Position numbers and translations under genes: made by a program
Assembly (NCBI GenBank): GCA_963825255.1
Contig: CAWGSF010000008.1
Location: forward strand, 62,001-126,000
Origin: JAIBJN01 sp963825255
GTDB taxonomy: Bacteria; Actinomycetota; Thermoleophilia; Gaiellales; Gaiellaceae
Length of the DNA stretch: 64,000 bases
Direction of reading: 5' to 3'
The notes under the pieces: model-generated
What the model was told of the DNA's origin: nothing
Database searches by the model: none
What the model saw: only the letters and a program-made list of their open reading frames with translations
In this document: positions 19,492 through 28,437 of the stretch, piece after piece
How positions within the stretch are numbered: the first letter of the stretch is position 1
Layout of the letters: every line of letters starts with the position of its first letter

Positions 19492-20519
19492 TGGCGACGC
19501 CCGAGCGCATCACCGTCCCGGAGCTCTCTCCCGACGAGGAGGACCTCGACGGGTCGCTCCGGCCGCGGACGCTCGAGGAGTTCGTCGGGCAGGAGCAGGT
19601 CAAGGAGCAGCTCGCCATCGCCCTCGAGGCGGCGAAGGCGAGGGGAGAGGCGCTCGACCACGTCCTCCTCGCGGGGCCGCCCGGGCTCGGGAAGACGAGC
19701 CTCGCCTACATCGTGCGCGAGGAGCTCGGCGCGGGCCTCCGGTCGGTCGCCGGGCCCGCTCTGGAGCGGAAGGGCGACCTCGCCGCGATCCTGACCGCGC
19801 TCGAGGAGCGCGACGTCCTCTTCGTGGACGAGATCCACCGGCTCAGCCCGGCGGTGGAGGAGATCCTCTACCCGGCGCTCGAGGACTTCCGGCTCGACAT
19901 CGTCGTCGGGCAGGGCCCGGCGGCGCGGACGCTCACGCTCGACCTGCCGCGGTTCACGCTCGTCGGAGCGACGACGCGCACCGGGCTCCTGACGACGCCG
20001 CTCCGCGACCGCTTCGGGATGACGTACAGGCTCGAGCACTACGAGTCGGAGGACCTCGCGCGCATCGTTCGCCGCTCGGCGCGGATCCTCGGGGTCGAGA
20101 TCGAGGACGAGGCGGCAGCCGAGATCGCGCGCCGCGCACGCGGGACGCCGCGTGTCGCCAACCGCATCCTGCGGCGGGTGCGCGACGTCGCCGAGGTGCG
20201 GTACGACGGCGCCGTGACGCTCGACGTCGCCCGGGAGGCGCTCGCCCTCCTCGAGGTGGACGGCGAAGGCCTCGAGCGGGTCGACCGTGCGCTCCTCGCG
20301 GCCATCGTGGAGAAGTTCGACGGCGGCCCGGTCGGCCTCTCGACGCTGGCAGTCGCGCTGGGCGAGGAGCCCGACACGATCGAGGACGTCTACGAGCCCT
20401 ACCTCCTCCAGCTCGGCCTCATCCAGCGCACGCCGCGGGGGCGCATCGTCACGCGCCTCGGCCGCGCCCACCTCGGCGCGGCGCCCACCGCGGACGTGCT
20501 CTTCGATCCGTCGAGCTAG
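19491..20519 (+). CDS. ruvB: Holliday junction branch migration helicase RuvB
   Basis: 342-residue AAA+ motor. Walker A is LLAGPPGLGKTSLA (residues about 61-74), Walker B FVDEIHRL, sensor 1 LVGATTRTGLL, arginine finger region TPLRDRFGM, and a winged-helix C-terminus (YLLQLGLIQRTPRGRIVT). ATG at 19491 overlaps the ruvA TGA. Ends with TAG inside GCTAGC that also supplies the stop of the convergent gene. Confidence 0.97.
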   Translation: MATPERITVPELSPDEEDLDGSLRPRTLEEFVGQEQVKEQLAIALEAAKARGEALDHVLLAGPPGLGKTSLAYIVREELGAGLRSVAGPALERKGDLAAILTALEERDVLFVDEIHRLSPAVEEILYPALEDFRLDIVVGQGPAARTLTLDLPRFTLVGATTRTGLLTTPLRDRFGMTYRLEHYESEDLARIVRRSARILGVEIEDEAAAEIARRARGTPRVANRILRRVRDVAEVRYDGAVTLDVAREALALLEVDGEGLERVDRALLAAIVEKFDGGPVGLSTLAVALGEEPDTIEDVYEPYLLQLGLIQRTPRGRIVTRLGRAHLGAAPTADVLFDPSS

Positions 20520-20986
20520 CGCCTGAACTGGAGCTCGTGCCACGAGGGCACCGGGGCGAGCTCGAGCAGTGCGGGACCGCCGTCCGGGTCGCGGTAGCCG
20601 AACTCGGCGGTCGTGTCGTCCCAGTCGACCTCGAGGAGATTCTCCTTCACCCGCTGGTCCAGCCACGCGCCGCGGAAGATCAGCTTCCGGAGCCAGTAGA
20701 CGAGGGATTCCTCGTTGACGAGCGCGAGGCGCTCCCAGTGGCGCACGAGGTACTCGCCGAGGCCGCTCCGCGGCTCGTCGATGCGTCCGTGCGCGGTCAG
20801 CTCGACGAGATCGGCCGTCTCCTCGTCGCCGAGCTCGCCCGGCTCGATGAGCCCCAGGCGAACCGCGGCAGCGTTCACGCGCTGCTCGAAGTCGAGGCCG
20901 TTGAAGCTGAACCGGTACCCGAGGAACTCGACGACGAAGTCGTCCCCCGACGTGTAGTTCGACTCGCTCACCCCAGTTCTGAGCAT
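20516..20986 (-). CDS. Hypothetical protein
   Basis: 156 residues, acidic, without signal peptide or membrane segment. Notable stretches: GDDFVVEFLGYRFSFNGLDFEQRVNAA, EETADLVELTAHGRIDEPRS, LVNEESLVYWLRKLIFRGAWLDQRVKENLLEVDW. It appears to be a soluble alpha/beta protein; no family recognised. The stop codon lies within the palindrome CTAG shared with the ruvB stop, so the two genes overlap tail to tail by 4 nt. ATG at 20986. Confidence 0.65.
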   Translation of the reverse strand: MLRTGVSESNYTSGDDFVVEFLGYRFSFNGLDFEQRVNAAAVRLGLIEPGELGDEETADLVELTAHGRIDEPRSGLGEYLVRHWERLALVNEESLVYWLRKLIFRGAWLDQRVKENLLEVDWDDTTAEFGYRDPDGGPALLELAPVPSWHELQFRR

Positions 20987-21055
20987 AGCCGCGCCCCGTG
21001 GAGAACGCCGTCGAGGCGGAGTCCGTCCGATCCTCGTCGTAGCGTGGGACGAGCA

Positions 21056-22926
21056 ATGTACGAGGGCACCTGGACGCTGCGTCCGTGCCCCCGCCTCGAG
21101 ATCAGGGCGCTCGCCCAGGCGCTCGATCTCAGCGAGACGACCGCGAGCGTCCTCGCCCGGCGGGGCTACGGCGACCCGGAGACCGCGCGAGCATTCCTCG
21201 CCGCGGAGCCGCCCGGGCACGATCCGTTCCTGCTCGGGGACGTCGAGGCCGCGTGCGCGCGCATCCGCGACGCGATCGCCGCCGGCCGGCGGATCTGCGT
21301 CCACGGGGACTACGACGTGGACGGCATCTGCGCGACCGCGCTCGCCGTCTCATCCCTTCGCGCCCTCGGGGCCGAGGTCGACTGGCACCTGCCCAGCCGC
21401 TTCGAGGAGGGCTACGGCCTCTCCCACGAGACGCTGGCCCGGCTGGCGCAGGAGGGCTACGGGCTCGTCCTCACCGTGGACTGCGGCATCACTGCGGTCG
21501 ACGAGGTCGCCGCCGCGCGGGCCGCCGGCCTCGAGGTGATCGTGACCGACCACCACCGGCCCGGGGAGACGCTCCCCGACTGCCCGGTGGTCGCCACCCG
21601 GCCGTCGGAGTACCCGTTCCCGGAGCTCTGCGGAACCGGTGTGGCGTTCAAGCTCCTGGAGGCGCTCGGCGTCGAGGGCCTCGACCGCCAGCTCGACCTC
21701 GTCGCCCTGGCAACGGTCGCCGACGTCGTCCCGCTCCTCGACGAGAACCGCGCGCTCGTGGCCGCCGGGATGCGCCGGCTCGCCCGCACGGACAAGCCGG
21801 GGCTCCAGACGCTCATGCGCCGAGCAGGCGTCGACCCCGCCGTCGTCGACACGGGCGCGATCGCCTTCCGCCTCGCGCCGCGCATCAACGCCGCGGGCCG
21901 GCTCGGGCACCCGCGCACCGCGCTCGACCTCCTGCTCACGGACGACAAGGACGAGGCCGAGCGCCTCGCGGGCGAGCTCGAGGAGCTGAACCGCGACCGG
22001 CAGGTCGTCGAGGAGCGCATCCTCCGCGACGCGATCCGCCAGGTCGAAGCCTGGCCGGAGCCGAGACGCCGGCGTCTCGGCTACGTCATCGCCGGGGAGG
22101 ACTGGCACCGGGGTGTGATCGGGATCGTCGCCTCGCGGCTCGTCGAGCGCTTCCATCGCCCCGTCGTCCTCATCGCGGGCGGCGAGGACGAGGAGGAGTG
22201 GACCGGCTCCGGCCGCTCCGTCCCCGCCTTCGACCTCCACGCGGGCCTGGGCGCGAGCTCCGAGCTCCTGGGCGATGGGGCGGGCACAGGGCGGCGGCCG
22301 GCCTGTCGATCCGGCCCGAGAACATCGAGGCGTTCGCCGACGCGTTCGCCGAGCACGCCGGGAGCGTCATCTCCGACATCGACCTCCGCCCGGTGACGCA
22401 CGTGGACGCCGTCGTCCGCGGCCGCGAGCTCACCCTCGACCTCTGCGAGGAGCTCGAGCGGCTGGCGCCGTTCGGCCTCGGCAACCCGAACGTCACGCTC
22501 CTCGCCGTCGGGTGCGAGCTCTCCGAGCTCGGCGCGGTCGGCGAGGGGAAGCATCTCCGGCTCGCCGTGACGGCCGGCGGGGCGCGTTCCGGGGCGATCG
22601 CCTTCGGGCGCGGCTCGGCGCTCGACCGCTACCGGCGCCAGGGGAGCTACGACGTGGCGTTCCGCCTGGCGGCCAACCGGTGGAACGGGACGGTCGCCCC
22701 GCAGCTCGTCGTGCGCGAGATCTTCGAGACGCCCGAGGGCTACGACGACCTTCGGACCGCGCTCCTCGCAGAGTGGAAGGCGGGCCCCGACCGCTGGAGC
22801 CCGCGGGCGCGCGCGATCTTCGAGGAGCTCGGCCTCGCCGACGACGCCGACGGCTGGCGCCCGCTCGTCGAGTCGCCGACGTTCCGGGCCGCCCTCGCCG
22901 AGGGGCCGATCGCCGAGGCCGCATAG
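21056..22926 (+). CDS. recJ: Single-stranded-DNA exonuclease RecJ (one frameshift)
   Basis: About 623 residues. DHH phosphoesterase core: VHGDYDVDGICATALAV, LTVDCGITAVDEV, VIVTDHHRPGETLPD (DHH) and ALATVADVVPLLDENR. The DHHA1 part has IAGEDWHRGVIGIVASRL and, after a frame change near 22271 (one base apparently missing from a G-run), GRWGGHRAAAGLSI, followed by the OB domain (LAPFGLGNPNVTLL) and a C-terminal extension. RecJ degrades 5' ends in recombination and mismatch repair. ATG at 21056. This is one of only two places where a deletion explains the break better than an insertion. Confidence 0.92.
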
Positions 22927-22980
22927 GCCAACGCCCCGATCGGGGGCGGTGCCGGGCGACGGCGGGGCTAAGATGAGCTC

Positions 22981-25191
22981 ATGGCGGCTCAGGTCCTCAC
23001 CGCGTCCGCCGAACGGCATCGCGAGCTCTTCGACAAGCTCCTCGCCGACGTGGCGGTCTACAACCCGGAGGTCGACCGGGACCTCCTCGAGCGCGCGTAT
23101 CTCTTCGCCTCGGAGGCGCACGAGCACCAGCAGCGCCGCAGCGGGGAGGACTTCATCCTGCATCCCCTCGGAGTCGCGCAGATCCTGGCCGACCTCCGCC
23201 GCGACGACGCCACGATCGCCGCCGCCCTCGCTCACGACGTCGTCGAGGACACCGAGGCGACCATCGAGCAGGTCCGGGCCGATTTCGGCGAGGAGGTCGC
23301 CCGCCTCGTGGAGGGCGTCACCAAGCTGACGCGGATGCACTTCCAGAGCCGCGAGCAGGCCCAGGCGGAGAACTACCGCAGGATGATCGTGGCGATGGCG
23401 CAGGACCCCCGCGTCATCCTCATCAAGCTCGCGGACCGGCTGCACAACATGCGGACGATCGAGTACCTCGGGAAGCAGAAGCAGCTTCAGAAGGCGCGCG
23501 AGACACTCGAGGTCTACGCGCCGCTCGCGCACCGCCTCGGTATCCACACGGTCAAGTGGGAGCTCGAGGACCTCGCCTTCCAGACGCTGCATCCGCGGAA
23601 GTACGGCGAGATCCAGGCGATGGTGAACCGGCGCCGGGCCGACCGGGAGCGCTACGTCGACGAGGCCGGGCAGACGCTCGCGATCGAGCTCGAGAAGGTC
23701 GACATCCCCGCCGAGATCTCCGCGCGCGCGAAGCACTTCTACTCCATCTACGAGAAGATGGCGAAGCGCGGGAAGGAGTTCAACGAGATCTACGACCTGA
23801 CCGCGATGCGCGTGCTCGTCGAGCGCGACGGCAAGGAGGGCGAGCGGGACTGCTACGGGGCGCTGGGCGTCATCCACTCGCTCTGGAAGCCGCTCCCCGG
23901 GCGCTTCAAGGACTACGTGGCCATGCCCAAGTTCAACATGTACCGCTCCCTGCACACGACCGTGATGGGGCCGGAGGGCGAGCCGCTCGAGATCCAGGTC
24001 AGGACCCGCGAGATGCACGAGACGGCCGAGTACGGGATCGCCGCCCACTGGCTGTACAAGGGAGCGAAGGGGAAGAAGGCCGCGGAGGCCGAGCTGGCCT
24101 GGATGAAGCAGCTCGCCGACTGGCAGGAGGAGGAGACCGACTCGCGCGAGCTCATGCGCGCGTTCCCGGAGCTCGCGGCCGACGAGGTCTACGTCTTCAC
24201 GCCGAAGGGCGAGGTGAAGAGCCTCCCGGCCGGCGCGACCCCGATCGACTTCGCCTACTCGGTGCACACGGACGTCGGCCACCGCACGGTCGGCGCGAAG
24301 GTGAACGGGCGCATCGTCCCGCTCCACTACCGGCTCCGGAGCGGCGACTTCGTCGAGATCCTCACGTCGAAGCAGCCGAGCCGCGGCCCGTCCCGCGACT
24401 GGCTCTCACTCGCGGTGTCCTCGCGCGCGCGGAACAAGATCCGCCAGTGGTACAGCCGCGAGACGCGCGAGGTCGCCGAGCAGCGCGGCCGCGAGTCGCT
24501 CGAGAACGCGCTGAAGCAGCACAACCTCCCCTACCGGAAGCTGGCGGGCTCGCCGCTCCTCGCCGAGATCATCCGGGAGATGGGCTTCAAGAAGGCCGAG
24601 GACTTCTACCTCGCCCTCGGCTCGGGGAAGCTCCAGGTCTCCCAGGTCGCGAACAAGGTCCTCCACCGACTGAAGACCGAGCAGGTCGTCGAGGAGGAAG
24701 CGCTCCCGCGCAAGCCCAAGGCGCGGGAGACGGTCGCCTCGCAGAACTTCGGGATCCTCGTCCCCGGGGTCGAGGACGTCCTCGTGCGCATGGCCAAGTG
24801 CTGCACGCCCGTTCCCGGCGACGAGATCGCCGGCTACATCTCGCTCGGCAAGGGCATCACGATCCACCGGCTCGACTGCCCGAACGTCAAGGCGCTCATG
24901 CGGAACCCCGACCGGTTCACCCCGGTGGAGTGGGACGGCGGGGCATCGCAGAGCTTCCGCGTCCACATCGCGGTCGTCTCCTGGGATCGCCCGCGCCTGC
25001 TCGAGGACGTCGCCCGGACGTTCGCCGAGCACGGGACCAACATCGTCGAGTACGGCGGCCACGTCGAGGACCAGATGGCCAAGAACTGGTACGTGGCCGA
25101 GGTGGGGGACATCAAGGCCCTGCGGGCGCTGCTCACGGCGCTCCGCAACATCGAGTCCGTCTTCGACGCCTACCGCGTGACGCCGTCCTGA
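22981..25191 (+). CDS. rel: Bifunctional (p)ppGpp synthetase/hydrolase (Rel/RSH)
   Basis: 736 residues, full-length RSH enzyme of the stringent response. N-terminal HD hydrolase with intact metal residues (SGEDFILHPLGVAQIL; ALAHDVVEDTEATIEQV; IKLADRLHNMRT), synthetase domain (YDLTAMRVLVERD; PGRFKDYVAMPKFNMYRSLH; EIQVRTREMHETAEYGIAAH), TGS (VYVFTPKGEVKSLPAGATPI), zinc-finger (KCCTPVPGDEIAGYIS) and ACT domain (LLEDVARTFAEHGTNIVEYG). Both activities look intact. Uninterrupted frame. Followed by a 1-nt-overlapping coiled-coil gene and a diguanylate-cyclase-type gene. Confidence 0.97.
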   Translation: MAAQVLTASAERHRELFDKLLADVAVYNPEVDRDLLERAYLFASEAHEHQQRRSGEDFILHPLGVAQILADLRRDDATIAAALAHDVVEDTEATIEQVRADFGEEVARLVEGVTKLTRMHFQSREQAQAENYRRMIVAMAQDPRVILIKLADRLHNMRTIEYLGKQKQLQKARETLEVYAPLAHRLGIHTVKWELEDLAFQTLHPRKYGEIQAMVNRRRADRERYVDEAGQTLAIELEKVDIPAEISARAKHFYSIYEKMAKRGKEFNEIYDLTAMRVLVERDGKEGERDCYGALGVIHSLWKPLPGRFKDYVAMPKFNMYRSLHTTVMGPEGEPLEIQVRTREMHETAEYGIAAHWLYKGAKGKKAAEAELAWMKQLADWQEEETDSRELMRAFPELAADEVYVFTPKGEVKSLPAGATPIDFAYSVHTDVGHRTVGAKVNGRIVPLHYRLRSGDFVEILTSKQPSRGPSRDWLSLAVSSRARNKIRQWYSRETREVAEQRGRESLENALKQHNLPYRKLAGSPLLAEIIREMGFKKAEDFYLALGSGKLQVSQVANKVLHRLKTEQVVEEEALPRKPKARETVASQNFGILVPGVEDVLVRMAKCCTPVPGDEIAGYISLGKGITIHRLDCPNVKALMRNPDRFTPVEWDGGASQSFRVHIAVVSWDRPRLLEDVARTFAEHGTNIVEYGGHVEDQMAKNWYVAEVGDIKALRALLTALRNIESVFDAYRVTPS

Positions 25192-25883
25192 TGGACGACG
25201 CGCGGCTCGCTCTCCTCACCGAGCTCGAGCGGGCCGACGAGGAGGTCGCCGCGACGCTCGCGGAGCTCGACGAGCTCTACGCGGAGACCGAGGCCGTGCG
25301 CGAGCGCGCCCTCGAGCTCGAGGCGTTCTTCGTCAGGCTCCCGGCCGAGCGCGCCGCCGCCGACTCCGAGCGCGACCGCGCGCGTCGCGCGGAGGAGGAG
25401 GCGCGAGAGGCGGCCGAGGCCGCCGCGACGGCCCTGCGCGAGGCCGAGACCGACGGGAATGCCGACGCGCTCGCAGCGGCGCGGCGGCTCGACGTGCGGG
25501 CCCGCGACTCGCTGACCGTCGCGGAGCGGCGGGCGCGAGAAGCCGAGGACGCGGTCGCCCGCCTCGAGGCCGACGCGGCGGCCGCAGAACGCGAGCGAGA
25601 CGCCCTCGAACGGCGCGCGCGCGAGCTTGCCGGTGTCCTCCGCGAGCGCCCGCGCCTGGCCGCCGACGCCGGCGTCGACCCAGGTCCGGGCCTGACCGGC
25701 GTCTCCGACTGGGGCACGCGGGCCAGGGCCGCGCTCCTCGTCGCCCGCAGCCAGCTCGCGTCCGAGCGCGACGCGGTCATACGCCAGGCGAACGAGCTCG
25801 GGACGCTCGTCCTCGGCGAGCCGCTGACGGCGACGAGCGCCCACGACGTCGCCCGCCGCGTCGCGCACGAGCTCGAGTCCTAG
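25191..25883 (+). CDS. Coiled-coil protein of unknown function
   Basis: 230 residues dominated by a highly charged Ala/Glu/Arg coiled coil (residues about 5-160, e.g. ERDRARRAEEEAREAAEAAA), then a less charged end with GVSDWGTRARAALLVARSQLA and LVLGEPLTATSAHDVARRVA. It resembles a structural or scaffolding protein; the skewed composition gives no reliable homology. ATG at 25191 overlaps the rel stop (TGATGG), so it is almost certainly translated with rel and could modulate it, though no direct evidence exists. Confidence 0.7.
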   Translation: MDDARLALLTELERADEEVAATLAELDELYAETEAVRERALELEAFFVRLPAERAAADSERDRARRAEEEAREAAEAAATALREAETDGNADALAAARRLDVRARDSLTVAERRAREAEDAVARLEADAAAAERERDALERRARELAGVLRERPRLAADAGVDPGPGLTGVSDWGTRARAALLVARSQLASERDAVIRQANELGTLVLGEPLTATSAHDVARRVAHELES

Positions 25884-25899
25884 CGCCGCAGGGCGGGCC

Positions 25900-25974
25900 G
25901 TCCCCCGTTCGAGGGGCGCCGTCACCCGTTCGGGTCACTCGTCCGGGGGATCGGTCACTCGATCGGGGGACTCG
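25900..25974 (+). repeat. Degenerate tandem repeat before the GGDEF gene
   Basis: Four imperfect units of 13-21 nt: GTCCCCCGTTCGAGGGGCGCC (25900), GTCACCCGTTCGG (25921), GTCACTCGTCCGGGGGATCG (25934) and GTCACTCGATCGGGGGACTCG (25954). Shared core GTCAC-CG-TCGGGGGA. It fills the space between the coiled-coil gene and the next start, so it could be an operator array or a neutral repeat. Confidence 0.6.
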
Positions 25975-26014
25975 GGGCCGCCGCCGTGAGCCGACCATCT
26001 GTGCGAGACGCCAC

Positions 26015-27220
26015 ATGCGCCGCGATCACGTTCCTCCCGCACGTCGGCTTGCGCGCGAGGCAGCCGGCCTCGAGCTCGGGCTCCTGGTCGGGACCGTCGC
26101 GCTCGTGGCGGCGCTCTCGCTGCCGGTCTCGGTCGACCGGGACGACTGGATCGCGTTCGCCGTCCTGCTCCCGATCATCGTCCTGGCGCACCTGGTCGGC
26201 GCCGACCGGACGAAGCACCAGGGCTCCCACCTCTCGCTCGCACCCTTCTTCGCGGCCATCCTCATCCTGCCGCCCGTCCTCGCGACCCTCGCCATCGGCC
26301 TCGCGTTCCTCCCCGAATGGCTGCGGACGCGCGCGGACTGGTACATCGTCCTCTTCAACGTCTGCAACTTCGTCGCCCCGGGCCTCGCCGCCCGCGTCGT
26401 GTTCGACGCGGCGAGCCCGAGCGGCCCGGCGGAGTGGGCGCTCGGCGCCGGCCTGGCGATCGCCGTCTTCCTCACGCTCCACTACGGGCTCCTCGCCGCG
26501 GTCCTCCACCTCGCGCGCGGCGTCAGCGTCCGCGACACGATCCGGCCGGACTGCCTCGTCATCGACGCCGGGCTCCTCTCGCTCGGCGCGATCGCCGCGG
26601 CTCTCTGGGCGAGTCATCCCGGCCTCGTCGCGCTCACCCTTCTGCCGATGGGGCTCGCCTACCGCTCGCTCGCCATCCCGGCCCTCGTCGAGGCGACGCG
26701 CATCGAGCCGAAGACGGGCCTCTACAACCTCCGCCACTTCCGGGCGGCGCTCGCGCAGGAGCTCGGCCGCGCCGGGCGGTTCGACCGTACGATCGCGCTC
26801 CTCATGATCGACGTCGACCATCTCCGGGAGATCAACACCGCGCACGGCCACCTCGCCGGCGACCGGGCCCTCGAGGGCGTCGCCGGGGCGCTCCGGCTCG
26901 TGACGAGGGAGTACGACGTCCCAGCGCGCTTCGGAGGCGACGAGTTCTGCGTCCTCCTCCCGGAGACCGACCTCGAGGGCGCGCTCGTGGTCGCCGAGCG
27001 CGTGCGGGCCCTCGTCGAGGAGTCGACGCGCGGGTCGGACGTTCCCGTCACGGTCTCGATCGGCGTCGTCGCGCACGAGGGGACGGGGAGGACCGCCGAC
27101 GAGCTCATCGCGCTCGCCGACCGGGCGGCCTACCGGGCCAAGTGGAGCGGCCGGAACGCCGTCGCGGTCCCGCCCGAGGGCGATCCGGTGGGCGAGGCGG
27201 AGCGCCTGCTCGCCGGCTAG
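26015..27220 (+). CDS. Membrane-anchored diguanylate cyclase (GGDEF)
   Basis: 401 residues. The N-terminal about 220 residues hold seven to eight hydrophobic helices (e.g. LGLLVGTVALVAALSLPVSV; LSLAPFFAAILILPPVLATL; PGLVALTLLPMGLAYRSLAI), a MASE-like sensor. The C-terminal GGDEF domain has PKTGLYNLRHFRAAL, LLMIDVDHLREINTAHGHLAGD, the active-site RFGGDEFCVLLP and SIGVVAHEG. An RxxD inhibitory site (REYD) sits at the usual place upstream of GGDEF, so product inhibition is likely. It would make cyclic di-GMP in response to a membrane or envelope signal. The ATG lacks a strong ribosome site; start uncertain. Confidence 0.88.
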   Translation: MRRDHVPPARRLAREAAGLELGLLVGTVALVAALSLPVSVDRDDWIAFAVLLPIIVLAHLVGADRTKHQGSHLSLAPFFAAILILPPVLATLAIGLAFLPEWLRTRADWYIVLFNVCNFVAPGLAARVVFDAASPSGPAEWALGAGLAIAVFLTLHYGLLAAVLHLARGVSVRDTIRPDCLVIDAGLLSLGAIAAALWASHPGLVALTLLPMGLAYRSLAIPALVEATRIEPKTGLYNLRHFRAALAQELGRAGRFDRTIALLMIDVDHLREINTAHGHLAGDRALEGVAGALRLVTREYDVPARFGGDEFCVLLPETDLEGALVVAERVRALVEESTRGSDVPVTVSIGVVAHEGTGRTADELIALADRAAYRAKWSGRNAVAVPPEGDPVGEAERLLAG

Positions 27221-27238
27221 AAGCGCGTTCCCACACCC

Positions 27239-27333
27239 GCTTGTGTTCCACGCGACCTCCGCGTCTTTCCCCGCCGAGGCGGGTGGATCCGAGAAATCAA
27301 GCGGTCAGAAACCTTGTGCCGTGAAACACAAGC
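27239..27333. repeat. Paired inverted repeat, copy 1
   Basis: Left arm GCTTGTGTTCCACGCG (27239-27254) and right arm GTGAAACACAAGC (27321-27333), 12 of 13 positions complementary. Between them lies a small inner hairpin CCCGCC/GGCGGG (27270-27283). The same arms recur at 47408-47514 and 58119-58216. Intergenic, between the GGDEF gene stop and the convergent GAF gene stop, so it may double as a terminator there. Confidence 0.75.
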
Positions 27334-27363
27334 GCTCGATGCGGGGGCGCCCTCGCTCGCCGG

Positions 27364-27867
27364 CTAGGGGCGCCAGGGAGTCCCGCCGGTGTCCCAGCCG
27401 ACGAGGCAGTGCGGAGAGATGAGCGTGGCGACGCGCTCGAGGAGCTTCCGGTCCTCGGGCCCGAAGGCGGCCGGCGTGTCCGAGTCGATGTCGATCTCGC
27501 CGACGACGCGGCCCTCGTAGGCGATCGGGACGACGATCTCGCTCCGGGTCGAGACGAAGCAGGCGAGGTACCGGTCGTCCGCGTTGACGTCGTCGACGAC
27601 CTCTGTGAATCCGCTCGCGGCGGCAGCGCCGCAGATGCCCTCGCCGATAGGGATGCGCACGTGCTCGGTCGCCTGCGGCCCCTTCCACGGGCCGAGCACG
27701 AGGTCGTCGCTCTCGACGAGGTAGATGCCGACCCAGGAGTAATGGTCGAAGCGGTCGTGGAGGATCTCGACGGTCTTCCGTAGCACCTCGTCCGCCTCGG
27801 ACTCGCGGTTGACGACGCGATCGACGCCCTCGAGCGCTCCTCGGTAGGTGTCGAGCGACGCGCTCAC
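27364..27867 (-). CDS. GAF-domain protein, free-methionine-(R)-sulfoxide reductase-like
   Basis: 167 residues covering one GAF domain: YSWVGIYLVESDDLVLGPWKG at the start, IPIGEGICGAAAASG, VVDDVNADDRYLACF, STRSEIVVPIAYEGRVVGEIDI. This matches the fRMsr family (YtsP/MsrC-like), which reduces free Met-R-sulfoxide using cysteines; two of the three usual cysteines (in GICG and ACF) are present, the one in the ACxRIP region is not (ATEHVRIP). Activity is therefore plausible but unproven. GTG at 27867 overlaps the stop of the thioesterase gene (GTGA), giving a two-gene operon. Confidence 0.78.
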   Translation of the reverse strand: MSASLDTYRGALEGVDRVVNRESEADEVLRKTVEILHDRFDHYSWVGIYLVESDDLVLGPWKGPQATEHVRIPIGEGICGAAAASGFTEVVDDVNADDRYLACFVSTRSEIVVPIAYEGRVVGEIDIDSDTPAAFGPEDRKLLERVATLISPHCLVGWDTGGTPWRP

Positions 27868-28346
27868 GCCGCGGCGCCTCCTTCGAGGTCGTCGCCCTCG
27901 AACGCGGCGACCGTCCGCCGGTAGGCGTCGGGGATCGGCGTCGGGCGCCGCTCGGGAGCGGCGACGAGGACGAGGGTCTGCTCGGCCGTGCACATGAGGA
28001 CGTCGTCGTCGACGCGGTAGGCGCAGTAGGAGTTCGTCAGGCTGCTCCTCCCGATCCGCTTCGTCCGGACGAAGACCTCGAGGAGGTCGTCGAACCGCGC
28101 CGGGGCCTCGTAGACGACCGTCGAGGCGCGCATGACGAGCTCCTCGCCCGCGGCCGCCCGCCCGAGGAGCCCGAGATGGCGCTCGTACTCGACCCGGGCC
28201 TGGTCGAAGTAAGGGAGATAGCGCCCGTAGTAGACGATGCCCTGCGCGTCCGTGTCCGAGAAGCCGACGCGCGTGTACGCAGAGAACTTGAACGGCGGCA
28301 TGCGATCGGTCGGCTGGCCCAGTCGGACGGTCATCGGCGGCGCCAT
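27864..28346 (-). CDS. Acyl-CoA thioesterase, 4HBT hot-dog family
   Basis: About 160 residues, hot-dog fold. The catalytic region reads FSDTDAQGIVYYGRYLPYFDQARVEY, with the Asp-x-x-Gly and Tyr pattern of YbgC/4-hydroxybenzoyl-CoA thioesterases. Later strands: FDDLLEVFVRTKRIGRSSLTN, DVLMCTAEQTLVLV. Such enzymes cleave acyl-CoA thioesters; substrate unknown. Several starts are possible (28346, 28334 or 28301); 28346 is chosen as the longest reasonable one. Its stop overlaps the GAF gene start. Confidence 0.85.
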   Translation of the reverse strand: MAPPMTVRLGQPTDRMPPFKFSAYTRVGFSDTDAQGIVYYGRYLPYFDQARVEYERHLGLLGRAAAGEELVMRASTVVYEAPARFDDLLEVFVRTKRIGRSSLTNSYCAYRVDDDVLMCTAEQTLVLVAAPERRPTPIPDAYRRTVAAFEGDDLEGGAAA

Positions 28347-28437
28347 CGTAGCCCGGCGGGAAGGTTGCAATTCCGCCTAACTCGTGACAGCCTCCCCGTC
28401 GTAATCCCGGGAGCCGTCATTTGACAAAGGGGAGTCC

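Noticed and set aside
22265..22275. A +1 pair of insertions in recJ
   Set aside because: The GRWGGH spacing fits the family only with a single missing base in a G-run.
28421..28426. TTGACA as a -35 promoter of the carboxypeptidase gene
   Set aside because: It lies only about 12-17 nt before the start codon, so cannot serve that gene with a normal leader.
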